64,000 nucleotides of DNA from positions 307,712-371,711 of the forward strand of contig NZ_VTXD01000002.1 in NCBI RefSeq assembly GCF_013114625.1, written 5' to 3'. The notes beneath the pieces are model-generated. The model made no database searches and was not told the DNA's origin. It saw only the letters and a list, made by a program, of their open reading frames with translations. Made by a program: the position numbers and the translations under genes. Within the stretch, counting starts at the first letter, position 1, and each line of letters starts with the position of its first letter. Source of the DNA: Vibrio sp. 99-70-13A1 (GTDB lineage Bacteria > Pseudomonadota > Gammaproteobacteria > Enterobacterales > Vibrionaceae). Positions 15,728 to 24,636 of this stretch are shown here, piece after piece.

Positions 15728-17545
15728 TTAATCGACAACTTCAATATCGGTTTGTGGAATGCAGCAGCATGCCAATACTTGCCCCATATTACGTTCATGC
15801 TCTTGAAGTGCTGGCACATCTGGTTGATGCACCTGTCCTGACTCTAAAGTCACTTTGCATGCTCCACAAAAGCCCGCACGACAACTTGAAGCAATGGCAA
15901 CACCAGCCGCTTCAGCTTGTTCTAGTAGTGTCGATTGATTATCACCATCAAACAAATAGCCATTCACGCTTAATTGCAGCTGTTTCACTTGCTCTTCTGA
16001 AACTTGATTTACCCCAAACGCTTCTTGATGATAGTGCTGCGGGTTTAATCCAAATTGAATCAGTAATTTTTTAGCATCCTTCATGAACCCTTCAGGCCCA
16101 CATACAAATGCTTGTCTAGTATGTAAAGCCTCTATCTTCGCCACATGCGACACGCTTAGGCGCCCTGATAAACCAGACCACTGACGAGAAGGCTGACTTA
16201 ATGAGAACATTACTTTTAAGCCGCTATGTTTTGCGGAAAGTTGGTCTAACTCTTCCTTATAGGGAATATCTTGTTCTTCAGTACACTGATGGTAGAAGAC
16301 CACATCATTCACCTGGTTATGATCAGATAAGTAACGCAGCATTGATAACATAGGTGTAATACCACTGCCTGCAGACAGTAGTAATAAGGGTCTTGTTGGG
16401 TTGTCTTCTAGAAAGAATGCACCATCAGGATTCTGGGCAACCAATGAGTCACCCACTTGAAAATGATCATTTAACCAATTGGATACCTGACCATCATCAA
16501 CACGCTTAACTGAAATAGCCAGTCTACCAGCACGAGAAGGGCTAGAAGATAAAGTATAGCGACGCGAAACAACGCTACCATTTACATTCATTTCAATTGG
16601 TAGGTGCTGGCCAGGTTGATAATTTGGTACTTCACCCTTTACCGGTTCAAGCCAAAAAGTTGTAAAATCTCTCGCCACTTCTTCACGCTCAACACAAGTA
16701 AGAGTCAAAGAGGCTTTCCATGTATCTTCGTAGAACTCTTTCTCTTTAGTTTCAATTACTTCTATTTGATCACCAACACGGATCATACCCTCATTTTTAG
16801 CCACTAAGTTCTGCCCAAAAAATACGCCACCACGCTCGTTCGCTCTAAAGCTCGACATGGTATTCAAAGGCTCTTTACTTGGTCTAAACTCTGCCGTTTC
16901 AACATCAACAGTGGTCAAAATACAGCGTTCACATGCCTTCACAGCTTCAAACTCAACATCACCAATACGAATCCGCTTCCAGCTGTCTTCAATAAATGGC
17001 TCATCACCAGATACAACTAAATTAGTACGAAACTGATCCATTGAGTGCTCTTCAGGGCTACGACGATTAAGCTCATCCAAAGAAGCTTGGCTAATCACCA
17101 ATAATGGGTAACCGTCTGCAAAACTGACATTATGACCAATTTTTTCGCGCACTCGATTAGATTGCTCACCAGAGAAAAGTAACTCAACCCTTTGCCCTAA
17201 CACTTGGCTGAACCAATCATCAGCATCGTCAGTTGTGGTGTAGGCCGTAAAGTTATCTTTCCAAACAGTTGCCGGTGTTTCTTGCATTTTGAATTCTTGA
17301 TATTTCACTCTTAATGGCTCTAAGCCAGGAAAAGTGAAAATGATGCCATCAGGCAATAAGCTCGACTGCACTTTAACCATCACTGGATATTTTCTTGCCG
17401 TTACCATCGCCCCATCAGCCAAAGCCAACATAAAACGACGGTCAAAGCTCAAACCTTGCTTTTCTACCCACGATGTTGAAAGAGAGATTCCACCGACAGA
17501 TTTAACCGGGAAAATGTTAATTTGAGAAAGTGATGACTGCGACAT
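15728..17545 (-). CDS. MOSC domain / ferredoxin-NADP reductase / 2Fe-2S fusion protein
   Basis: A 605-residue three-part protein. Residues 1 to about 265 form a MOSC N-terminal barrel and MOSC domain (INIFPVKSVGGISLSTSWVE; the key Cys in AVKACERCILTTVD). Residues about 275-510 form an FAD/NAD(P)-binding reductase (RRYTLSSSPS for FAD; LLLSAGSGITPMLSMLR for NAD(P)). The last 90 residues hold a plant-type 2Fe-2S ferredoxin with CRAGFCGACK plus a distal Cys. MOSC proteins reduce N-hydroxylated compounds with a Mo cofactor; the fused reductase would supply electrons from NAD(P)H. It resembles E. coli YcbX plus Hcr joined in one chain. No hcp gene is adjacent. Confidence 0.85.
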   Translation of the reverse strand: MSQSSLSQINIFPVKSVGGISLSTSWVEKQGLSFDRRFMLALADGAMVTARKYPVMVKVQSSLLPDGIIFTFPGLEPLRVKYQEFKMQETPATVWKDNFTAYTTTDDADDWFSQVLGQRVELLFSGEQSNRVREKIGHNVSFADGYPLLVISQASLDELNRRSPEEHSMDQFRTNLVVSGDEPFIEDSWKRIRIGDVEFEAVKACERCILTTVDVETAEFRPSKEPLNTMSSFRANERGGVFFGQNLVAKNEGMIRVGDQIEVIETKEKEFYEDTWKASLTLTCVEREEVARDFTTFWLEPVKGEVPNYQPGQHLPIEMNVNGSVVSRRYTLSSSPSRAGRLAISVKRVDDGQVSNWLNDHFQVGDSLVAQNPDGAFFLEDNPTRPLLLLSAGSGITPMLSMLRYLSDHNQVNDVVFYHQCTEEQDIPYKEELDQLSAKHSGLKVMFSLSQPSRQWSGLSGRLSVSHVAKIEALHTRQAFVCGPEGFMKDAKKLLIQFGLNPQHYHQEAFGVNQVSEEQVKQLQLSVNGYLFDGDNQSTLLEQAEAAGVAIASSCRAGFCGACKVTLESGQVHQPDVPALQEHERNMGQVLACCCIPQTDIEVVD

Positions 17546-17761
17546 AACGAATCCAATGTTTATTATTTATATGTATGCTAACAAAAGGTTACTAATAGTT
17601 AAACTCGGCGATATTTTGATGCGGAAAATGTGAGAACTTTGTGAATCTGTCTATTGAGAATATTCACAAATCACTTTACATCAAGTCAGTTGACTGCAAT
17701 CTTGTAGATACGACTTCGGCTGTTTATGCTCACGATGAGCAATCATGAAAAAGGAATTATT

Positions 17762-17920
17762 ATGAATAAACTTGTACTTATCATTCTCTGCGTCATTCTT
17801 CCGCCACTAGGTGTATTCTTCGCCAAAGGCGTAGGTAAAGATTTATTGATCAATATTGTACTGACGCTGTTTTTCTGGGTTCCAGGTATGATCCATGCGT
17901 TATGGGTTGCAACACGATAA
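17762..17920 (+). CDS. YqaE/Pmp3 family small membrane protein
   Basis: A 52-residue protein with two transmembrane helices joined by a short loop. It matches the Pmp3/UPF0057 pattern (ILCVILPPLGVFFAKGVGKDLLINIVLTLFFWVPGMIHALW). Family members influence membrane potential or stress tolerance. The start at 17762 is chosen over an in-frame start at 17726 because AAAGGAAT lies just upstream and the family begins directly at the first helix. Confidence 0.9.
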   Translation: MNKLVLIILCVILPPLGVFFAKGVGKDLLINIVLTLFFWVPGMIHALWVATR

Positions 17921-18047
17921 CCTGGCTAGCCGAAACAACAAGAATAATGGAAATCGGTAAGGGGATTGTATCAATCTCACTCCTTTAATCTTGTGAAGCC
18001 CTCATTGAATAAAGTCTCAAACCACATTGAAATAAAAATAGGGTGAA

Positions 18048-18083
18048 ATGAAACCTCTTTTCCTCTATCATCCTGTCGCCTAA
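18048..18083 (+). CDS. Possible 11-residue leader peptide upstream of pyrC
   Basis: ATG at 18048 follows GGGTGAA and opens a short frame encoding MKPLFLYHPVA. Its mRNA is very pyrimidine-rich (CCTCTTTTCCTCTATC) and its stop codon lies inside the ascending arm of the hairpin at 18078-18123. Pyrimidine-rich leaders with hairpins control other pyr genes, but no T run follows this hairpin, so classical attenuation is not supported. It may be chance. Confidence 0.25.
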   Translation: MKPLFLYHPVA

Positions 18084-18123
18084 ACGGAAGCGATTGCTTT
18101 CACAATTTTCGCTTCGTTTAGGC
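18078..18123 (+). promoter_or_regulatory. Hairpin and PurR-like site in front of pyrC
   Basis: GCCTAAACG(G)AAGCGA at 18078-18093 pairs with TCGCTTCGTTTAGGC at 18109-18123: a 15-bp stem with one bulged G. Within it, ACGGAAGCGATTGCTT (18084-18099) matches the E. coli PurR operator ACGCAAACGTTTGCGT at 12 of 16 positions, with the central CG kept. E. coli pyrC is known to be PurR-repressed. A possible -10 (TACATA) lies at 18130-18135. Which of the two roles applies cannot be decided by reading. Confidence 0.5.
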
Positions 18124-18161
18124 TCCAACTACATAACACTTCAATTGGTGGGAGCATTTCA

Positions 18162-19190
18162 ATGACACAAATTACGATTACTCGTCCTGACGACTGGCAC
18201 GTTCATCTACGCGATGGCGATGTACTGAAAGATACCGTTCGCGATATCAGCCGTTATAATGGTCGAGCGTTAATCATGCCAAACACTATCCCACCGGTAA
18301 CCGATACCGAAATGGCTTTAGCTTACCGTGAACGCATCATGGCAGAGAAGCCAAGTGAGCAGTTTGAGCCTTTAATGGCACTTTATCTAACTGACAACAC
18401 AACCTCTGATGAAATCCGTAAAGCAAAAGAATCTGGTGCTGTTGTAGCCGCTAAGCTTTACCCAGCAGGTGCTACGACGAATTCTGATTCTGGCGTTACG
18501 TCGGCTAAGAACATCTACCACGTTCTAGAAACCATGCAAGAAGTTGGTATGTTGCTGCTTGTGCACGGTGAAGTAACATCACATGAAGTCGACATCTTTG
18601 ACCGTGAGAAAGAGTTTCTAGACACAGTGTTAGCGCCTATTGTTAACGACTTCCCTAACCTGAAGATTGTTCTAGAACACATCACAACAGCAGACGCTGC
18701 TTTCTTCGTTCAAAAAGCAAATGAAAACGTTGCAGCAACGATTACGGCGCACCACTTACTGTATAACCGTAACCACATGCTAGTAGGCGGCATTAAGCCT
18801 CACTTTTACTGCTTGCCTATTCTGAAGCGTAATACCCACCAGCAAGCACTAATCGCAGTAGCAACAAGTGGTAGTAAGAAATTCTTCCTTGGTACAGATT
18901 CTGCGCCTCACGCGAAAGGCATGAAAGAAGCGGCTTGTGGTTGTGCTGGATCTTATACTGCACATGCGGCAGTTGAGCTTTATGCAGAAGTGTTTGAGCA
19001 GGAAGGAAAACTAGAAAACCTAGAAGCATTTGCTAGCCATAACGGACCAGATTTCTACGGAATCCCTCGCAACACGGATACCGTGACATTAGCAAAAGAG
19101 GAATGGAAAGTAGCGGAAACAATGCCTTTTGGTTCTGACATTGTTGTGCCAATTCGTTCTGGTGAATCTATCACTTGGACCGTGAAATAG
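18162..19190 (+). CDS. pyrC: Dihydroorotase
   Basis: A 342-residue class II dihydroorotase. The metal-binding [11 protein letters not shown] lies at residues 10-20, a [14 protein letters not shown] block holds the carboxylated Lys, and [15 protein letters not shown] and [14 protein letters not shown] carry the remaining His and Asp ligands. It closes carbamoyl-aspartate to dihydroorotate in pyrimidine synthesis. A GGTGGGAG ribosome-binding site lies 8 bp upstream. It is a single gene with its own terminator and an unusual upstream hairpin. Confidence 0.98.
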   Translation: MTQITITRPDDWHVHLRDGDVLKDTVRDISRYNGRALIMPNTIPPVTDTEMALAYRERIMAEKPSEQFEPLMALYLTDNTTSDEIRKAKESGAVVAAKLYPAGATTNSDSGVTSAKNIYHVLETMQEVGMLLLVHGEVTSHEVDIFDREKEFLDTVLAPIVNDFPNLKIVLEHITTADAAFFVQKANENVAATITAHHLLYNRNHMLVGGIKPHFYCLPILKRNTHQQALIAVATSGSKKFFLGTDSAPHAKGMKEAACGCAGSYTAHAAVELYAEVFEQEGKLENLEAFASHNGPDFYGIPRNTDTVTLAKEEWKVAETMPFGSDIVVPIRSGESITWTVK

Positions 19191-19247
19191 TCATTTTGAT
19201 TATTCACAACATCGGCTTAGTTTAAGCACTTACAGCCTGCAATATAG

Positions 19248-19278
19248 AAAGCTCTCCATCTTAATATGGGGAGCTTTT
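19248..19278 (+). terminator. Intrinsic terminator of pyrC
   Basis: AAAGCTCTCCAT pairs with ATGGGGAGCTTT (one mismatch), followed by a T run. Confidence 0.9.
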
Positions 19279-19463
19279 TTATTATCCGCACCTATATTTT
19301 TATCGATATCAATCATTAATTTAAATATGAAATTCACTTAGTATTTCAATCAATAATATGAAACTAAAAAGATTACGGTCGCCATTCGATTTGTTGCATG
19401 TTGTGGTCTAAGCTTGAATTATAAAGAGCTGAGCGCTCATTCGATGTAATCGAGAGGGTGTAC

Positions 19464-20660
19464 ATGGAACTAAATTTAGACATTCGGACGTTATGCGTTA
19501 TCACCGCAATGTTATCTATCGTTTACTTTATCGGGCTAAGCCTTCTACAAAAAAACCAAGCCCCCATATCAGGCTTATTCACACTAGCGATGGCAATTTT
19601 GATGCTCGCTATTGGGTTTTCTTTACTGAGTTTTGGTAGCACTACATCTATTTGGCTGTCAAAAATTGCGGCCAATACCCTTATCGCTTTCGGTTTTACT
19701 TTGATCGTCCATAGTTTATGTCAGTTCAGGATCACATCTTTTATATACTCGAAAATCGCTTTTATTCTTCTGCCTTTGGTTGCTCTTTCCTTCATCTATT
19801 ATTCATTATTTGAAATATCCACGACTACCCGAATTATCATCATCAGCCTTCATGTTGCCATTTGTACGAGTATGAGTGCTTACATTACTCTTAAAGGAAA
19901 AGCTGAAGATCTATCATTAGCGATATGGCTTCTTGCTGGCATTTTCTTCTTCAATGCTTTTTTTATGGCTTTAAGAATTGCTATTACCGTCTCAGGGGCA
20001 GACATCAACAATTTCCTTCATGCAGGAAACATTCACCAACTGGCCTTTTTCATGATGGTTGTGTTGATCATAGTGGTTGGCTTTACATTCACGTGGCTCA
20101 TCAACGCTAGGTTAGTTTCTGCGGTGTATACCTCTTCCATTAAAGATAGTCTAACTCAACTTTATAACCGCAGGGCGTTGGAAGACATTATCCCAAGAGA
20201 ATTTTCCAGAGCGCAGCGAAATCAATCTGAGCTTTCCATTATCATTGTAGACATTGACCACTTTAAAGATATTAACGACTCTTTAGGTCATCAAGTCGGT
20301 GATATCGTATTAACAAAAATTGGTGAAATACTAAGAACCAAACTACGAAAACAAGATCTTGGGTTTCGTTATGGTGGCGATGAATTTTTGATCATATTGC
20401 CTGATACCAATACAGAAAACGCGATGATTGTGGCGAATAAAATACGAAAATCCATAGCCAACTGCACATTTACACCCAATCAAACTGAACCATGGACAGC
20501 CAGCTTTGGGATTTCACAATTAAACAAAAATGAACAATGGGCAACGTTAATACAAAGAGCTGATGAAGCTTTGTACTCGGCGAAAAGTAACGGTCGAAAT
20601 GCTGTTCATACTGCTGAAACGCCTTCTGAATTGAGCCCTAACTTAAAAGTAATGCAATAA
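19464..20660 (+). CDS. Membrane-bound diguanylate cyclase
   Basis: A protein of about 398 residues. The first 215 residues hold six to seven hydrophobic helices. A complete GGDEF domain follows, with DSLTQLYNRRALE, DIDHFKDINDSLGHQVGD and the active-site RYGGDEFLIILPD. It should convert two GTP to c-di-GMP. A typical RxxD inhibitory site is seen upstream of the active loop only as a weak match. ATG 19464 is preferred over GTG 19458 because GAGAGGG lies 5 bp upstream. It is monocistronic and its signal is unknown. Confidence 0.9.
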   Translation: MELNLDIRTLCVITAMLSIVYFIGLSLLQKNQAPISGLFTLAMAILMLAIGFSLLSFGSTTSIWLSKIAANTLIAFGFTLIVHSLCQFRITSFIYSKIAFILLPLVALSFIYYSLFEISTTTRIIIISLHVAICTSMSAYITLKGKAEDLSLAIWLLAGIFFFNAFFMALRIAITVSGADINNFLHAGNIHQLAFFMMVVLIIVVGFTFTWLINARLVSAVYTSSIKDSLTQLYNRRALEDIIPREFSRAQRNQSELSIIIVDIDHFKDINDSLGHQVGDIVLTKIGEILRTKLRKQDLGFRYGGDEFLIILPDTNTENAMIVANKIRKSIANCTFTPNQTEPWTASFGISQLNKNEQWATLIQRADEALYSAKSNGRNAVHTAETPSELSPNLKVMQ

Positions 20661-20802
20661 ATCTCAGTAAGTTCAGCGACAAATCGATACGTTGAACGGC
20701 TGTTTTATTCACTCATAAATCGACGACATCAATAACAGTTGCTTAACAATCAACAGCTGATTATGCTCTTGCCTACGAACGTGATCCTACAGAGGCAAGG
20801 CA

Positions 20803-21726
20803 ATGCAAAATTCCTACACCTACCCAATCGGTAAGCCTGGTGAAAAATGGCAAGAACGAGAACGTAAAGAGTGGTACGAACAAACCACCATTAAACGTGA
20901 ATATCAAAAAGAAGTAGTGCCAAAAATCTCAGCACTCTCCGATCAATTTGATATCGAACAGTATGGCGCCCTGAGCTATGACACCGAGCGTTTTCCGCTA
21001 TTCTCCATTAAAAGTAAAAACTGGGACAACACCAAACCAACCGTTCTGGTAACGGGTGGCGTTCATGGTTATGAAACCAGTGGTGTTCACGGTGCAATTA
21101 AGTTTGCTGAAACTCAAGCGAACAAATACACGCCGTATTTCAATATTGTCATCGCACCTTGTGTGAGCCCATGGGGTTACGAAGTGATTAACCGCTGGAA
21201 CCCAAATGCGGTAGATCCAAACCGTTCTTTCTATGAAGGAACACCCGCAGAGGAATCTGCTAACCTACGCGCTCTAGTTGCTTCATTACCACAAGAAGTT
21301 TTAGTGCACATCGATCTTCACGAAACAACGGATTCTGATGAAACCGAGTTTAGACCAGCTCTCGCGGCACGTGATGGTATTGAATATATTGAAGGTATGA
21401 TTCCAGATGGTTTCTACACTGTAGGCGATACTGAGAACCCGCAACCGGAATTCCAAGCCGCTATCATTGAGTCAGTAGCAAAGGTAACGCACATTGCTCC
21501 TGCGGATGAAGAAGGCAAGATCATCGGATCGGACGTAACACAGCATGGCGTAATCAACTACCCAATGAAAAAGCTCGGGCTATGTGGTGGTGTGACAAAC
21601 TGTAAATATGGAACCACCACTGAAGTTTACCCTGACAGCGAAAAAGTCACAGACGAAGAATGTAACGACGCTCAAGTGGCGGCTATTCTAGGCGCGCTTG
21701 ACTATGTGCTAACTAAGACCGTTTAA
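20803..21726 (+). CDS. M14-family zinc metallopeptidase / succinylglutamate desuccinylase-like
   Basis: A 307-residue cytoplasmic protein without a signal peptide. Zinc ligands are visible as HGYE (VTGGVHGYETSG, about residue 89) and a distal His in VHIDLHETTDSDE. A catalytic Glu is likely in TTTEVYPDS near the C-terminus. NPNAVDPNRSFYEG resembles the substrate-binding NPxxxxxNR segment of M14 carboxypeptidases. The substrate is not evident and could be a small peptide or an acylated amino acid. It is monocistronic. Confidence 0.8.
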   Translation: MQNSYTYPIGKPGEKWQERERKEWYEQTTIKREYQKEVVPKISALSDQFDIEQYGALSYDTERFPLFSIKSKNWDNTKPTVLVTGGVHGYETSGVHGAIKFAETQANKYTPYFNIVIAPCVSPWGYEVINRWNPNAVDPNRSFYEGTPAEESANLRALVASLPQEVLVHIDLHETTDSDETEFRPALAARDGIEYIEGMIPDGFYTVGDTENPQPEFQAAIIESVAKVTHIAPADEEGKIIGSDVTQHGVINYPMKKLGLCGGVTNCKYGTTTEVYPDSEKVTDEECNDAQVAAILGALDYVLTKTV

Positions 21727-21768
21727 CTGCATCTATTCAGTCGCAAGAACATTGGTGGTACACCGGCT

Positions 21769-21809
21769 TAATTGGTCTAATTGGTTAATTGGTTAATTGG
21801 TTAATTGGT
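21769..21809. repeat. Five copies of an 8-bp repeat (TAATTGGT)
   Basis: TAATTGGT occurs once, then after a one-base interruption four more times in perfect tandem. It starts about 40 bp after the M14 peptidase stop. The remaining bases up to 22068 contain nothing I recognise. Confidence 0.9.
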
Positions 21810-22068
21810 AAGTGTGCCACTCTTCCTGAGTTTGTTTCATTTCAAACGAATCATATCCCCACATTGCTCACTTATGCTTACTTTTTGCAAGTGCAAACTT
21901 AGGTATCTGAAAACTTGCGCAACGGTAAGAAGTTGCCAGTGGTTGCACAATTTCACTTCAAACAAGCCAGCTTTACGATTCGACATTTAAACGACTGTGA
22001 TCCCCCCACCATAATGTGTAAGTATGATTGTTTATATTCAAATAAATTCAATTACTTAAGTGCACATC

Positions 22069-23511
22069 ATGTTACGACAAACAATTGCTATTCTAAGTAC
22101 GGTCAGCTTAACCGTATCCGCAAGTGTCACCCTTCCTTCAGGTGAAGACTGGTTAGATCACACAACCAAAGGGCTCGCTCCTTATTGGGTAATGCCTAGT
22201 GCTCAAGGTGAGCCAGTCGGTAACTTCCCGACTTTCCGCTGTGATGACGGCACATTACTCGATGTTTCAGATGTCTGCCCTGAATTAAAAAGAGATTGGA
22301 TAACCCCACATTTTGGAAAAGATTTCACTCGAATGAAATCACGCCAAACCTTTGCTTATGGTGTGCTATATCACCTTACTGGAGACACTGAAGCCTTAAA
22401 CCTAGCAAAGCAAGGCGCCTATTACTTAATTGATGAGCTGCAAGACAAGAAAAATGGTGGCTTTATTAGCTATACCCAAGAAGGGAAAGCAGGGCTTGAT
22501 TGGCAACAGCGCACTTCTCAAGATCAAGCTTATGCCCTAGTTGGCTTAGCTATGTATTACTACCTAACACAAGACAAAAAAGTTGAGCAAGCACTGATCG
22601 ATCAGCAAGCTTTCATCTTTGAAAAGTATCGACTGGAAGATGGTCTTGGTCTCGCTTGGGTGCTGGCGGACGGCGATGATGGCAGTTCAAAACAGCGAGA
22701 ACTGGTCGCTCAATTAGACCAGATTAACGGCTACATGCTATTGATCGCACCGTTATTAGAAGATCCAATCAAGTCAAAGTGGTTTAATGACCTCAACTGG
22801 CTGACACAAACCATGGTTGAACATTACCACTCTATTGGCGAACAACGTTTTTACGGAGCCATTCACCACAAAGCTGCCATGATGCAAAACGCTAATCACA
22901 ATGATTTTGGGCACACCATCAAAGCGTACTGGATGACGTATTTAACAGGGAAAACCTTAAATAATTCTGAATGGTCGACTTTCGGTCTCAAGGGGATGAA
23001 GCATACTCTTGAGCAAGCACAATATCAGAAAAGCTTTGCCAGTGTCTCCGGCTACTTTAACGAACAACTTCAGAAAAAATGGCAAGATCAGGATATTACA
23101 GGTTGGCAAAGCCGACCGTACAGCCAGTGGAGTTCATCATGGGAATGGGCAGAGCTTGATCAAGCCGCCATGACAGTATCACTCGTGGACGGTTCGATGA
23201 AAGAAGTACTGCAATACACTTTGCCAACTTTCCATGATGTATGGGTGGACCACAAATACGGCGGAGTTGGGCTTGAACCAAAACGAACTAAAGCTTTCCA
23301 CTGGGGAAATGGGTACCATCAATTTGAGCATGCCTTAATTGGTTACTTGTACTCACAACAAGTTGAAAACAAATCGGCAACCTTGCACTACGCCAGACCG
23401 AAACACAGCAAAATGCCAGTTGCCCCTTATTATTTTCAAGGTGACGTGATTGCTATTGATGTGCAAGAAGATGGAACACAAAAAGTTCATTTTGAAAACA
23501 TTCAACCTTAG
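22069..23511 (+). CDS. Exported protein of the six-hairpin / N-acylglucosamine 2-epimerase-like fold
   Basis: A protein of about 480 residues. The signal peptide is MLRQTIAILSTVSLTVSA. The mature part has repeated helical segments with aromatic-rich turns (RQTFAYGVLYHLTGDTEALNLAKQGAYYL; SQDQAYALVGLAMYYYLTQDKKVEQA; FGHTIKAYWMTYLTGK; FHWGNGYHQFEHALIGYLYS). This pattern is typical of (alpha/alpha)6 barrels such as AGE epimerases or unsaturated glycoside hydrolases. A periplasmic sugar-modifying role is plausible, but the reaction is unknown. ATG 22069 is preferred over GTG 22060 as it gives the cleaner signal peptide. Confidence 0.7.
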   Translation: MLRQTIAILSTVSLTVSASVTLPSGEDWLDHTTKGLAPYWVMPSAQGEPVGNFPTFRCDDGTLLDVSDVCPELKRDWITPHFGKDFTRMKSRQTFAYGVLYHLTGDTEALNLAKQGAYYLIDELQDKKNGGFISYTQEGKAGLDWQQRTSQDQAYALVGLAMYYYLTQDKKVEQALIDQQAFIFEKYRLEDGLGLAWVLADGDDGSSKQRELVAQLDQINGYMLLIAPLLEDPIKSKWFNDLNWLTQTMVEHYHSIGEQRFYGAIHHKAAMMQNANHNDFGHTIKAYWMTYLTGKTLNNSEWSTFGLKGMKHTLEQAQYQKSFASVSGYFNEQLQKKWQDQDITGWQSRPYSQWSSSWEWAELDQAAMTVSLVDGSMKEVLQYTLPTFHDVWVDHKYGGVGLEPKRTKAFHWGNGYHQFEHALIGYLYSQQVENKSATLHYARPKHSKMPVAPYYFQGDVIAIDVQEDGTQKVHFENIQP

Positions 23512-23622
23512 TAACTTGAACGTCGACTAACGCTTAAACGATGACTTGCCTATTGTTCTAAACATAAAGTTAGCAATAGGCAAGTATCGATATTTCCTAG
23601 TCAGTGAAAACTTTAGTTGCAC

Positions 23623-23652
23623 ATTTGTTATTGGCATATGCCAATAACAAAT
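23623..23652. promoter_or_regulatory. Perfect 30-bp palindrome, probable operator
   Basis: ATTTGTTATTGGCAT is followed immediately by its exact reverse complement, with the centre between 23637 and 23638. It lies 41 bp upstream of the NifX-like start codon. There is no loop and no T run, so it is better read as a protein-binding site for a symmetric dimer than as a terminator. A candidate binder is the UPF0251 protein encoded at 24330-24608. Confidence 0.75.
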
Positions 23653-23692
23653 CATACACTAGCTACCTAATTCGCATTTGCTAGGAGCTATC

Positions 23693-24142
23693 ATGATGTA
23701 CGCGATCCCTTCTCAGAACCTTCACGTTGGCAATCATTTTTCTCGATCCCCACAAATCGTCATCATGGATGATCGGCAACAAGTCAGACATATTATTCCT
23801 TGGAACGAATCGAAGAGCCCTTGTAATAAAAAGAAGCAATGGATGGCGATCATTGGTACTTATAATGTAAAGGCTGTTGTTGTCCGCAATATTGGTAAAA
23901 AGATGCTAGAGCATCTGTTCCATAAGGAAATCAAAGTCTTTGGCTCACCAGCAAAAGCGTTAATTACTGAACTAGATTTAAAGAACCTTCCAGAGGTTCG
24001 AGACACAGAGTACGGTCGAGAGTCACGTAATAAACACCGTTGTGGCAGTAAAAGTGGACAGACTTCGGCTCATTCCACCAGCTCCACTCTTTTCAGTGCG
24101 GAGCCGCATAAGCTAGGGATAATCAGAAGGGTTTGCCGATGA
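23693..24142 (+). CDS. NifX/NifB-family (dinitrogenase Fe-Mo cofactor biosynthesis-like) protein
   Basis: A protein of about 149 residues. The first 100 residues resemble the NifX/NafY-type cluster-carrier domain: YAIPSQNLHVGNHFSRSPQIVIMDD and AIIGTYNVKAVVVRNIGKKMLEHLFHKEIKVFGSPAK. A basic tail with several His and Cys residues (NKHRCGSK, RRVCR) follows. In other bacteria such domains bind iron-sulfur or iron-molybdenum clusters; no nitrogenase genes are present. An in-frame TTG at 23678 is discarded because AGGAG lies 5 bp upstream of ATG 23693. The stop overlaps the next start as ATGA. Confidence 0.8.
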   Translation: MMYAIPSQNLHVGNHFSRSPQIVIMDDRQQVRHIIPWNESKSPCNKKKQWMAIIGTYNVKAVVVRNIGKKMLEHLFHKEIKVFGSPAKALITELDLKNLPEVRDTEYGRESRNKHRCGSKSGQTSAHSTSSTLFSAEPHKLGIIRRVCR

Positions 24143-24342
24143 CATTCCTATTCACTCTCCTGAGTTTTATCGGCGTAATAACGTTGATGTCGATAGGAAT
24201 AATCTTTTCACGACGCCCCATCAAAGGGAGTTGTGGCGGGTTAGCCCAATTAGATATCAAGAAAGAATGCAATTGCGTAGACATGTGTGCAGAACACGGC
24301 CGAGTACTCTACCAAATCAAAGAGCCCTATCAGGATTCTTGA
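24139..24342 (+). CDS. NqrM-like small membrane protein with four cysteines
   Basis: A 67-residue protein. One transmembrane helix (FLFTLLSFIGVITLMSIGIIF) is followed by IKGSCGGLAQLDIKKECNCVDMC, the cysteine pattern C-GGL...CNC-x3-C of NqrM (DUF539). NqrM is required for maturation of the Na+-pumping NADH:quinone reductase, apparently for inserting its iron centre. The canonical nqrM sits by the nqr operon, so this is likely a paralog. ATG 24139 overlaps the upstream stop (ATGA), which indicates coupling with the NifX-like gene. The 3' end overlaps the convergent UPF0251 gene by 13 bp. Confidence 0.75.
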   Translation: MTFLFTLLSFIGVITLMSIGIIFSRRPIKGSCGGLAQLDIKKECNCVDMCAEHGRVLYQIKEPYQDS

Positions 24343-24608
24343 ATCACTAGTGCATGACCATGAACAATGCAGGTTGCCACTTTAGCTCGAGCACGTTTAA
24401 TGATGTTACCAAACGTTTGACGGGACACCTGCATTTGCGTTGCGGCTTCGAGTTGACTCAACCCTTCGACATCAGCTAAGCGTAACGCTTCTAACTCATC
24501 TAAATGAAGGTCTTCATGATGGAGTTCATCTCGAGGGACGCCATTTGGCTTGAAACAAGAATAAGCAGCACGTGTACATAACACTCGATGTTTTTTTGGT
24601 CGAGCCAT
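24330..24608 (-). CDS. UPF0251 (DUF134) predicted DNA-binding protein
   Basis: A 92-residue protein. It begins MARPKKHRVLC, has a CxxxxCFKPNG-like segment with cysteines (CTRAAYSCFKPNGVPRDEL), and carries a sigma-70-region-4-like helix-turn-helix: HLDELEALRLADVEGLSQLEAA and then QMQVSRQTFGNIIKRARAKVA. DUF134 proteins often lie beside NifX-like genes and are presumed metal- or redox-linked regulators. It is convergent with the NqrM-like gene and divergent (28 bp) from the thioesterase. Confidence 0.85.
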   Translation of the reverse strand: MARPKKHRVLCTRAAYSCFKPNGVPRDELHHEDLHLDELEALRLADVEGLSQLEAATQMQVSRQTFGNIIKRARAKVATCIVHGHALVIQES

Positions 24609-24636
24609 ATCAATTTCCTACTATGTAAAGGCAAAT

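Noticed and set aside
18078..18123. pyrC leader hairpin as an intrinsic terminator
   Set aside because: No T run follows the stem on the plus strand.
21810..22145. Plus-strand ORFs of 61 and 76 codons before the six-hairpin gene
   Set aside because: They have no ribosome-binding site or recognisable motif, and one overlaps the signal-peptide region of a much better supported gene.
23693..24142. Evidence for nitrogen fixation from the NifX-like gene
   Set aside because: No nif structural or assembly genes are in the window, and NifX-like domains are widespread in non-diazotrophs.
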